This document shows, one piece after another, positions 19,629-32,464 of a stretch of 64,000 nucleotides of DNA (position 1 is its first letter; the number at the start of each line of letters is the position of its first letter). Position numbers and translations under genes: made by a program. Source of the stretch: Selaginella moellendorffii (Eukaryota; Streptophyta; Lycopodiopsida; Selaginellales; Selaginellaceae). The notes beneath the pieces were generated by a model. That model worked only from the letters and a program-made list of their open reading frames with translations, did not search any database and had not been told where the DNA came from. The DNA is taken from positions 792,825-856,824 of the forward strand of contig NW_003314284.1 in NCBI RefSeq assembly GCF_000143415.4. Direction: 5' to 3'.

Positions 19629-22600
19629 TTATGATGTCGAAGGAAACCAGGAGCTTACTGTACCATTGGCGCGTCCACTTCCATGGAACCCGGCCGTGCC
19701 GTTGCTGCTCGGCCGCGCCACGGCGGGCAGTCCGAAATGCCTCGGCGGCGGCGGAGGAGCAGCGTGCAAGTCACCGCGAAGCGCCATCTGGAGAGCTCTC
19801 ACTTGCCTCAGCCCCTCGTCGTGTATTCTCGCCAAAATCTCCAGCTCGCCAAAGGAGAGCGTCTCCAGGCCCACGCCGTAGAGAGGCGCGTGCATGTGGA
19901 GCTCCTCTCGGATCGACGACTGCAGGCTCTCGACGCGTTCCTGCGCAAGAGAGCTCGATCAGAATGGACGTGACAAAATGAACTGTAGACGACGTACCTG
20001 TAGTGCCTGGTTTGTAGTGTCCATGTTGTGAGCATACGATTTGTACTGACTTATCTGTAGGTCCTTCCCACGGCTGTCTTCCTCGGATCGCTCTAGCGCT
20101 TCCTTTAGTTTGCGGATATCCTCTTCCTGCGACCGGCACAGCTCGTCTCGCGTGACAGACTTTGCCGATAGACGGTCGAACTCTTCGGCGTAGTTTGCAC
20201 ACACGGCCTCCGTGGACTTCAGTCTTTCGGCAAGCGCGGTCTTCTCTTTCGTAATCCTCTGTAGGAGAGAAAAAGATACGTCAGCACTGCATAAACTTTT
20301 TGTCGAAAGACGAACCTTTAGATCGTCGCGTTTGCGTTTGAATTGCGATATCTGGGACTCAGCGTCACGCAATCGGTCTTCAAGACGCTTCCGTTCAGAC
20401 GCATGGCTGGCTTGTTCGTCTTCCCGCTCTGAACGAGACCACTCGAGCTGGCTCTCGGTGTCTCTCAACCGCTCAATCGCCTCATTTTTATCCCTCGACA
20501 AACGCTCTATCTCTCCCTTCAGCTCTAACTGAAAAACAAAAAACAAAAACATCAAACTTAGAAACTCGACATGCAAAAAGAGACCGCACCTTAACCCGCA
20601 ACTGTCCAGCCTCAGCTTCTGAGAGACGCTGCGAAAGCGAAGCCTTCTCTCGTGCAAACCGGGTGACTTCATTTTGCTTGTCACTCCGAACCTTCGCAAG
20701 CTCTTCTTCGCGGGCAGACAGCTGCTGCCGAATTGAAGCGCACTCGACGTTTGCTTGTTGTACCGCTTTACGCATCATACGCAGAACGGTAGGCACTATC
20801 TTCAACTCCTTCCCTTCCTTCCCTTCCTCCTGCTTGACTAAAAGCGTCAAAATGTTCATCTCTAGCTGATCATCGTCCCCACATCTACTGCTGTTCGTCG
20901 CACGTTCTACAAGACCCCGAACCATGCGTTCCCGCAAGCCGTCATCGCAGTATAACTTGAACATGTCAGTGTACAAAGTGCTGACAAATTCACGAACCTT
21001 GGAATCCTTGGAGCTGGATATTGCCTTCACGAGTGCCAGAAGAGCCGTAAACATGCAGTCCGGACTTGACGTTGAGTCAGGGCTCCGTGAGGCACTGCCT
21101 GCGTCCCTGGAATCCTTTGCCTTCCCAACCCGTCGGATGCATAACACCTTATACACAGAAGAATTACTAATGGTACCCCTTGCCACCACCCTCTCGATCA
21201 ACCGTTGAGCTTCTACTACGAAAGGAGAAACGTTGAGCATCTCCAACAAAATATCTACATCTGCGATTCTTGCTGCGTCGCCCTGTCCCCCATAACCAAA
21301 AACTGAAAGACCGTCGCTATCACTGCATTCACTATCTGCGTCGATGTCCCTAAGTAATGCTTCTCCCACACCAGGACAAGTGAATATCATGTCTCTTACT
21401 ACCTCAAGAACCTTTGGAGAAACACTAGTCCCTAGCATCTTGAGCCTCCCTCGCACGGCTTTCACCTGTAGCATTAAACCACTAAATCAGGTTCACGACA
21501 AAAGCTGGTCTTACCGCTTGCGGAAGTTGATAACACTTGGCGGCAGCTTTAAAAATGTATGTGATAATGGTAATCAGAGCCTCGTCTTCAGAGTGGGCAA
21601 AAATCCGCAGCGCGTGCTGGAGGATTTGTTCCCAAACTTCCGTATTCAGATCAAGTTGGACCAATGCCCCAAGACCCTGCAATAAAGAGCGATAGAAACA
21701 ATGTATGGAGAGACTTAGCACCTACCGCTAGACGCAAGTTGATGTCCGTGTCCTTTCTTTGAAGCCAATCTAAAAGTGTGGAAGCGACCGATTGATGTTC
21801 GGAAGGATCCACAAGTTTAGAAACGAGCGCCAGGAGATCGTGTTGCAGGTATTTCGGAGCCCTCTCTAAGACCAAAGCCATCTTCTGCGCAGACTGTGGT
21901 CGTCTCCTTGGTTCTGGACAGCCTTGTGGAACAGCCCCATCTAAAGCTCTCAAGGAGTTCACGATCAGCCGAAAGAGCTCTTCCGATTGTTCAGGCCATC
22001 TTAGCTTCTCGAATCCACAGACAATGAGTGGCCATGTTAGTGATCCAACAGAAAATTCAAGACTAGCTTACCTCGTTTGAATGGATTACTGATGGCTCTG
22101 ATTCAGGTACTTGAGCGACACTTTTACCATCTATTTCACAGCTTTGTACCGCTTGTAGGCAGCCAATGCCATCAGCAGCGTCGTCCAGCCTCTGGTTGAA
22201 CACCCTCTGTGCAGAATCCTCTTCATTCAAAGCAGCAGTGCCACCTTCTCTCGAGTTGAGATCAATCTTGGCACTCTCTGGAACCGCTTGAAGCTTCCCA
22301 TTCTGACGGTCGTTATGCTTCTTCGATTCTGCAGGCTGGCAGCACTCCACCATTATATCCAGCAGAAGATCGACAATGGCCTGTTGAAGCACCTTGACTC
22401 CCATAAACAGGTTCATCAAACTAGGAGAAGTTGTCGCCTCTTTACCATTCCCCAGCTTGCACGAACTTGCGACCGTGGAGACTTTAGCGGGTAAAAGCAG
22501 ACGTTTCACCTTCACCGGATCGTCCAGATATACACGGAGATCAGTTAGAAATGCTGCGACTGCTCCTGCGTCCATGGAAACTTTTTCCCGGGGATCGAGA

Positions 22601-24993
22601 AGCCGCTGAGGATTGTCACCGTAGCTCATATGAAAGCCTGCTCTTGCAAGTAAGTTCCTGAAAATATCTTCTTCGTCTTCGCTGCTACCGTCGGAGTCGT
22701 CAGACTCCAGTAACTCATCCGGATCAGTCGAAAGAGCATCTTGGTCATCATCGGAGACTAAAACCTGCAACACCACAGCATGATTTGCTAAAAACGACAA
22801 GTAAACATACCTCCAAATCCGAGAACTCAAACCACGGGCAACAGTCCAGAATCTCGCAAACAAATACGATCGTGTCACGCATCATAAACCCACCGTCTGG
22901 CTCCACCATGTCGGAAACCTTCATAAACTGGAGCACGGAGTTATTCCACGTTTTTGTACAGATGGAGGACTCTTTCCAAACAGTTCGATCGGCGTGTTTC
23001 TGATTTACGACCGCCATACGGTACCGGACCCAGAAATTGCGGTCAGGATCGGTACCAGGGGACTGATCGCTCTCCAAATAAATGCAGAGTGTGTCAAAAG
23101 ATTCGTAAACACCTGTTCATGCAGCCAGGCACATTGTTGAATAAACGAAAGTATAATTCCAAAGTTATGCGTACCGATTCGAAGTTCGCAGCCCCCAGCC
23201 TGGAAAAACTTGCTGAATATCTTCCGAGTTTCCATGATCTCTTTGAAAGCCAAAAAGTTCTCAACTCTCCAGGTAAACATCCCCTGGTTAGCTCCACATT
23301 CCATCCCATTGACACCTGACTTCCCTTCACAGTCGGGAGTGATCATTGATGTCTCCTTCAAAATTAGTACTTCTGCAGAAAATGTGACCATGTCCTGAAC
23401 AAGAAAACCAGAATCCTGGTCGAAAAGGTTGGTGAGTGTGATAAACTCACGCCACCCCCAGTCCTTAGCAGCCTTACAATATCGGTTCTGAGACTCCTTG
23501 ATAACGGAGCGCTCCTCACGATGATTAACCACAGAAAGGCGGTGGCTAACGAAACAGCTCCAATCTGCCGACGAATTTCTGGAGTCCGTAACCTCCAGAA
23601 ACATAGAAAGGTGGCAGGGCGGCTGCGATTGTCCTGCATTTTACAAAAACACGTCAGGTCGTAGAGCAGAGATAAACAGTTACATACCTCGAGGATAGAC
23701 AATAAGGCGACAGTCCCGATTGCCAACTTGAAATCGCTTGCTCTTAATGCAAAGCCCCGTGATCCTCCGCTTCTTCAGCAGATCTTTGAGCTTGGTAAAG
23801 TTCTCGATCTTCCAAAGAAACTTCCCCTGGTACCCGTCACTCTTCCTCACGGAGCGGTTGCCGATGGGCGTCTTGACAAAGCTGCTCGACTCTTTTATCA
23901 CGTGGAAGGACGCAGTAAAAGTCGCGGAATCGTCAACGAGGTAGCCCATCTCCGGAGCCATGAAATCGGAGATCTTCATATAGTCGTTCCATCCCAGGCT
24001 GGTGTTGTCCCCACTCTTGTTGTCCCCGGCAAAGCGCCCATACGAGTCTCTGTGCATGTGGCTCAGCCCGGGCTTCTGGTTTAGCACCGACATCCGGAAG
24101 AGGCACCAGCAGCTCCGCTCCGACGAGGACGACGTCTTCTCCGTGTCCTTGCTCTCGAGGCACATCGACAGGTACTCCACACCGCCAACCGACGACTGAT
24201 AAACGCTGAGCCGGAGGTTGCATTCCCCGGCAGTGAACACGGGGCTCATGATCTTCTGCGTCTTGATCATGTCCCGGAAGAGCGACAAGTTCTGGACCTT
24301 CCACGTAAACTTGCCACTGAGAGCCTCCGGCGGGGGAGCCAAGAGGAGGTCGTTGTTGTCGCGGTTGAAGCTCGTCACCTCGCTGAGGATGAGGATCTCC
24401 GTCGTGATGAGCACCGACTCGTTGACAAGAAACCCGCTCTTGGGATCCAGCACCACGGTCGACGGCGTGAAATCACACCATCCATGCGACTTCTTCTTCA
24501 CGGAGAACCGGTGCCACGAGTCCCGCTGGATGGACTTGCTCTCGTCGCGCTGGTTGACGACGCAAAGCCTGTAGCTGGCGAAGCAATCCCACTTTGACGA
24601 TGACGAGGGATCGGTCACCTGGAGATAGATGGAGAGGTATCCGGGAAGGGCCTGCGAGTCGCCGCGGGGATAGACGAGCAGCCGGCAATCGTAGCCCCCG
24701 ACCTGGAAGTACTTGCTCCACAGCGAGCGGGCCTTGACCTTGGAGAACTGGACGATCGTCCACTTACACACCACCGCAAAATCGCCCCGCCGCTCCACCA
24801 CCACGGACTCCTGCCCGCCCTCCCGCGGCTGCTCGTCGCTAGCGCCGTTGTCGCCACCCCGAGCCGCGCGAGATGACGCCGAGACGGACGAGCTATCCAT
24901 GGCGCCGCCGGCGTCAGCCGCTGCCAATCGCTGCTGCGCCACCGCCGCCGCCTCCTCATCCGCAGGAATCAAGGCCGGCGCTGGCTTCTTCAT
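19629..24993 (-). CDS. TRAF-like protein with four MATH domains and C-terminal coiled coil (At2g25320-like)
   Basis: Ten exons: 24993-23688, 23633-23175, 23112-22811, 22764-22072, 22007-21726, 21676-21515, 21465-20590, 20528-20316, 20258-19998, 19940-19629. All junctions keep frame and yield 1621 residues. Exons 1-3 encode an acidic, Ala-rich start and four MATH domains (openings CKWTIVQFSKVKARSLWSKY, FTWKVQNLSLF, FLWKIENFTKL, FTWRVENFLAF). Exons 4-7 are a helical region with SLRALDGAVPQGCPEPRRRP. Exons 7-9 form a long charged coiled coil (REEELAKVRSDK, REDEQASHASERKRLED). The last exon keeps HMHAPLYGVGLETLSFGELE, a hallmark of the large plant TRAF-like proteins such as At2g25320, about 1670 residues by recall. 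The ATG at 24993 replaces an upstream GTG. Likely a scaffold for protein turnover or signalling; exact role unknown. Confidence 0.93.
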
Positions 24994-25384
24994 CGCTTCC
25001 GCGGACCGCACTGGAATGCCGAAGAACCCTAGAATGCGGGCGCCTCGCCGCTTACCCTATGCTCGCGCACGAGCTCCAGCGATGGATTACTCAGCTGACG
25101 TAGCCTATAATCCCTGGAAATTCGTCGCGGCGCCGCGCGAGCTGGAGCGCGCATCAATCTCGCAATCCCTGGCCACGAATCCGAGATATCGATTGGAGGC
25201 GCTATCGGCGAGCGTCGTCGGCCTCCTGCCGCAAAAGAGCGAAAAAAATGAGAGCTCGTCGTCGCCGGTTAACCTAACCCTAAAATATTTCCACATGAAA
25301 AATATGCCGCGTTTATTATTCGTCACTAATTGTACAATGTTGGAAAAAGGGGACCAAAACTGTGAGAGCAAAGATATTTCCTTT

Positions 25385-28300
25385 CTAGCCGAGCAAAAAC
25401 TCACACTCGTGGAGACGAGTGAGTATTTCATCGTAGCTTGGCCTCTCCTGTGGGTTCTCTTGCCAGCAATCTGGAAGACAGCGTTAAGAACCCCACGAAG
25501 AACACAAAGATCAACCACGAAGAACACAAAGATCGAAGAAAAATCCTCGAGATCTTCTTACCAGCGATGAGCTTTCCAAGGAGGCCTTGAGGAATTTCCA
25601 GACGGGATCGTTTCACAGAGACTTCGTGTACGACCTGGAAGGAAGAACAAGGAGCTAAGTTTCGCGAAACAAAGAGAGGAGTAAAGAGTTACTTGCCTGT
25701 AAAGGCTGGACACCATCCCACGGCTTCTTCAGAGTACACAGCTCCCACATTATCACTCCCAGGCTGAATATATCGCACTTGTAGGAGACGGGTTCGTTGC
25801 GAAGGAGCTCCGGAGCCATCCATTCGGGCGTGCCAGCGGCAGTCGTCTCTTGGATAGGAGTCCCGGTGGTGAGCCGCGATAAGCCGAAATCACATATTTT
25901 CACGCACCAGTGCTTGTCCACTAAGCAGTTTGCGCTCTTCAAGTCCCGGTGGATGATGTTCATGCGTTGGACGCACATCATCCCCCTGAATAAATCACGG
26001 CGTCTCTGCGTTAGAGAGTAATAACCAGTAGAGGGAAAGCGCGAAAGATACCTGCAGATATCTCGTAGCATTTTCAGTCTTCTTCGCCAGCTTAGCTTCT
26101 TTCCTTGTCCGCTCATATGGATGAGGCGATAGAGTGAGCCCATATGCATGTATTCGGTAACCATTGACAGGTGAGGAGGACTCGTGCATGCTCCCATGAA
26201 CAAGATGACTGTGAGTAAGCATATCAGATCAACGACAAAGAAAGAGATGAAAGCACTTGCCATTAGGATGCCGTAGCCGGCTGTTCATGTCCAGGTAAAA
26301 TCAAGGTTAAGAGGATATAGGAAAATGAAAGAATGCAACTTGCCTCAAGAGAGAGATCTCGTTGAAAAAATCTTCGGTGTTCTCTCGTGTAAGGTCTTGC
26401 TCAAGCATGACCTTCACAGCAACCTCCGTACCTCGCCAAGTCGCACGAAAGACTTCACCAAAAGATCCTGTGACATTAACTTTCTAACATCAAGGACGGA
26501 GAAAATGTAACACGCTTGAAGTTACCAATCCCAATACGAATGCCGATACGTAGCTCCGTGAAGTTAATAGTCCACTCTGTGTACGGCATTATCGGATGAT
26601 TTGGAAGGAGTTCATTGATTGAGGTAGAGGATCCGCACTCCTTTCCAAAATCTCTAGAGATCCTAGCCGGATCACTAGAAAACGATTGTGTAGAAGATGA
26701 ACTTCCACACAGCTTTAATGAATTCGGTTCGCTAACAGCTTCTTCCTGTGGGAGACTGTTAAAAGTCATACTATAAAAGAAGCAGCTAACCAGTCTTGCT
26801 TGAGCTTCCTGCTCGCTCGCTTTTTTCCCTTGTTTAACTACCTCGTTGATAGCACGCACGACCCTTTTAAAATTCAAAAAATAAATCATCAAATAAAAAG
26901 TCGAATTCTACCTCACTACGTCATCGCTGATTTCAGGAGCATTTGTTCGTTTCCTAACTCTTCGAGTCTCCGAAGAACTGGTTATTCTTTCAGCTTCTCG
27001 AACGCAGAATGACGAAGAACGCCTCCTAAAGTTGGAGACCGATATATTTTCATGCTGGGGAGAATTATCAGGACTGCAAAAACTTAAAAGTGTTATGAAA
27101 ATTCTGACGCGAGAGACTACCTGGATGTACTTGTTGTTCGCTCTTCATCGGGAAGCCTTCTACTACCACTCAAAATTGATGGTGCTCGTATTCTCACACC
27201 GGTTTCTGGACTACTGTTAAGATCAAAACAAAAGAATGAGAAGGAAAAGATTAGTCTATGTCTGACCTCGAATTGCTGCCGTCTTGAGATTTAATAGGCC
27301 GGAAAGAACGAAGGCGAGCCTGGGGATGCTCTGGACTGTGTGATACATAAATGACAAAAGTTAACTAAAGAAAAACAAAAGTAAATGATCATACCACCTT
27401 GAGGGAAAACTTCGAGCACCGTCCACCATATTATGTCTCCTCTGAAAATACTTTACTTCGGATGGAAGTTCAGGACTGTCAAAAGCCATTCACTTTGTAG
27501 TTAAAAATTACTGCCAACAATGTCAACTCAAATTTGAACTGGAACCGACGTACAGTTCAATGCACACCTTGATTTGTTCCCACGGTCATCAGACATGCTT
27601 TTCCTCCGGTTATGACGGGACAATAGGTTGTTCACGTCCGGCTCGCTCTGAGAGGGGCTAGAAGCAAGAAAAAAAATATTTAAACTGCATCGCAATATAT
27701 GAAGTTACCTTTCAGGTGGACCGAAAAAAAGAGGACTGTTAGGCTCGAGTGGAGAATCGCACGAATCGTACTCTGTAGAATCGCTATCCCCAGGTCCAGA
27801 AATATGGTACATGACTAAAGCTTTAACTGTGAAGGATCTCAAGAGTCCCGGATGGCGCATCACATCTACAAGCAACTCCTTCCCGTTTAAATGCACAACG
27901 TTTGTCAAATGTCGTCTTGGATTCGAACATATCAATGACGTGCTGGGAACAGAATCCAGTTGCAAACCCTGGCAAAAGAGAGAAAACGTTAAGCCGCAAT
28001 ATGAACAGCATAAGAACATACCATCAAAAGACGGCTCTTTAGTCCAATAGCATCTGCAAGGTACTTGAATAGCAGCGCACGTGGACGGCACAAACCTACT
28101 TTAACTTGACTTAGCAAAGTCACACCCGCGTCTGAGCTTATCTCCTTTGAGTAGCCTGTTTCAAAGAGAGGACCACCATAGAAGTCCGCAACCTGCAAGA
28201 AGCTCTTTCAGATGTTGCTTCAAGAAGTTAAAAAAAAAAGCATTACCATGCCAGCAACTCTTCGAATGGCGTCTGCACTGTTCGGGTCGACCTCCTTGAC

Positions 28301-28986
28301 AATCTCAAGGCAAAGCTCCTTCAATCTGACAAGCAATTTGTCCCGTCTAGGATCCACCAGGATAACATCCCAAATCGCACAATCAGCATCGCGTAGTTCC
28401 GCCACACTAGGAAGCGTCGGGCGGCGAACCTTCGCGTTATCGTGCTGCAAAAAACACAAAACCAAAATAGCTTCGCACGAAGTTCACAAACTTACAAACT
28501 TACGGGAATGATCGAGAAAAAGCCATCCGGCAGCACGCTGTCGAACTTGTCCAGCTCCCACATTTCCTGTGACGCGTTCTGAGGTGACGAGTTGTCACGA
28601 TCGGATACTGCGTCTGCCGCATGCTCGACCGGAGAAGAATCAAGACTCACGCGTTCCATCCGCTCCACCAAATCCACTAGCAAAGGAGGAGGCGGTGCGT
28701 CCTCCGACTCCTGCTAAAGCATGGAACAACAAAGAAACGCTCACATCAAAGAAACTAAGAACAGGAAAAAAAACAAGGAAAAAAAAAAAAAAAAACTAGT
28801 GTATAGTGTACATACCTCTTGTTGCTCGTCCGTGTTTTCCTCCAGCGCTGCTCGTACCCATCCTATACCCCAGAAGAACGAAACTCAAGGAAAAGAAAAG
28901 AAGAAAAACAAACTACCCGGCTCCTTGAAAGTGGAGTATTGGCCTGGTTCGAGACGAGCCTTGATCTTGGAGAGGAAACCAGACAT
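25385..28986 (-). CDS. Raf-like MAPKKK with EDR1 domain (At3g58640/At2g31010-like)
   Basis: Nineteen exons, 828 residues: 28986-28917, 28862-28816, 28710-28504, 28444-28247, 28192-28022, 27968-27709, 27657-27568, 27475-27398, 27335-27267, 27213-27121, 27073-26912, 26863-26791, 26745-26526, 26467-26344, 26280-26261, 26208-26052, 25985-25697, 25634-25562, 25470-25385. Residues about 90-310 form an EDR1-type domain (ELDKFDSVLPDGFF, LCRPRALLFKYLADAIGLKS, DSCDSPLEPNSPL). A Ser-rich linker follows. The kinase domain has the loop IGIGSFGEVF, VAVK, HRDLKSANC, DFGLSR and GTPEWMAPELL, all catalytic residues present, ending CWQENPQERPSYDEIL. The introns after exons 14, 15 and 17 begin with GC. Exon 15 is only 20 nt. 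A cytosolic Ser/Thr kinase in stress or hormone signalling is expected from the family. Confidence 0.93.
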
Positions 28987-30408
28987 GGGCAACGCCTAAG
29001 CATTCCCATCCTCCAAGAACCATCCACTGTAACACTGGCGACGGCATCCTTTCCACGGCGAGAAGCTGCGATCCATGTCGATGCGAGCGAAGAATCCCGT
29101 CACTGGCAATGCGGATTCCTCACGATCGGCCGATCTGCGCACAAGCAGCCAAGGCGAGGCGCATCAGACGCTGGCAATCAAACGGCTACAAGCGCAAGAG
29201 GACAGATGGAGCGGCGATCTTTCTCTCTAGCACAAGAGAGAGGATCTTCCGAGAGAGGGAGGAGAGATTGAGGAGGCGGAGGAGACCTGGCAGGCAGCCA
29301 CAATCGCGCGCCCCTAAACGCGACGCGTAGCCTAGCGCCAAGAATTTTCCCTCTCCCTCCCCTAGATCGTAGGGCTCCACAAACAAGAAGGTGAAAAGAG
29401 AGGCTCCGCTTACCGCGATCTGGCGCCGCGAGCAAATTCCAATGCTCGAATCGATTCGCCGCCGCCGGGCCCCCGGATGGATCGATCGCCGCTTTCCTCT
29501 ACCTATGGCGCTCCCGCGATGCGCCACACGGGAGAAGGCCAAACACCACACTCGCAATACTTAGGCATTTACTTCAGGGTTGTCCCCATTTCCACACATG
29601 AAATTAAAAGCCTTGAATGGAGATCGATCCATCCACCACCATTTTTATTTCTCCAGCTCTCCTCTCTCTCTCTCTCTTGTTCGCTTGGGAGTCTCTATCG
29701 CGACCTCCACTCCGCCATAGCTCAGAGCTCTCTTCATCCTTTTATTTTCTCTTCTTCTTCTCCTCGCTCCTTCTATTCACCGGGCCTTCTTTCGTTGACG
29801 AAAACCACGAACCACCGAGCCTACGCTGCTGTTTCCACCATCTCGTTATTCTTCTTTTTTCCGCGTGTCTGTCTTCTTCTTTTCCTTCTTCATGGCCGAC
29901 CGATCAATCTCTCCAAAAAATTTCCCCCTGTGCGCAAGGACAAAAACAGAGACCCCGAGCTTATCAGTCTTATCAGAGTACGAACTAGTAGCAAAACAAA
30001 GATCGAAACTCGCCCCTGGAAAGAAGAATCGGGAAACAACTCATACCTTTTTTTTACATGATAGACTGCTTGAACCAATCTCTCTCGCCGATTGGATTCT
30101 TCCCGGCCCATCCAATCGTGTAAGAAATGGCTGGCTGGCCGGCTGGCTGGCTTGATCTGATAGAACGCTACCGAGTGTGTGTGACTTTCTTTTTCAATAT
30201 ATATTTTTTTGCTCTGAATACTCGTACGTACAGCCACTGCTGCGTGAGTGAGTGTGTCCAATCTGCACATAGCTGAAAAGCAGTGGACACCCCATCACGG
30301 GTGACACCCATTAATAATAACTTTGAAAGGAACGACCCAGTACCAAATTATCTGCGAGGAAAGAACCGCATTACTCTGGAGGGCCTTTGCCGGCCTGCTC
30401 GCTTTGGT
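28987..30408. other. Intergenic region upstream of the Raf-like kinase
   Basis: About 1.4 kb with no supported coding sequence. The part next to 28987 probably contains the kinase 5' UTR and promoter (both flanking genes read on the minus strand). A CT/TTC-rich stretch at 29640-29900 gives long chance frames of Ser, Leu and Phe that are not gene-like. The right end should hold the 3' UTR of spermidine synthase. Confidence 0.5.
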
Positions 30409-32100
<1,692 letters not shown>

Positions 32101-32464
32101 AGCTACAGGCCCACTGAGCCGCTTGGAGCTCTTCCTAGGGCTAGAGGGTTTAGCAATACCCTGTTTTACCTTAAACCCGGCGCGAATTAAGCGCCTCCAA
32201 TTTACCATTGTAAAACTCCCATCGCGGTCTCCAAGGCAGAGCTAGACATTGGTAAAAACAAAGCTTTCATCGTCAAGATCGACCTTCCATTTGTTTTGCG
32301 ATATGATGATGAGGACCACTCATTGAGACAAGGGCGAAGGCATATGAGCTTTCATTATAATGGAATCTTTCCTATTTGGTCAAACAAAACAGCGCTTAAA
32401 CATTCTCGGCATCTTTTAAATATTCCAGGGTTTTACTACCGTTATGGCCAGTTAGGGTTCTAGC

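Noticed and set aside
24994-25011. Start of the MATH protein at 25011
   Set aside because: The codon there is GTG; the first ATG in frame is at 24993.
29477-30061. A 194-codon plus-strand frame upstream of the kinase
   Set aside because: It comes from CT-rich low-complexity DNA, has no domain, and is probably chance.
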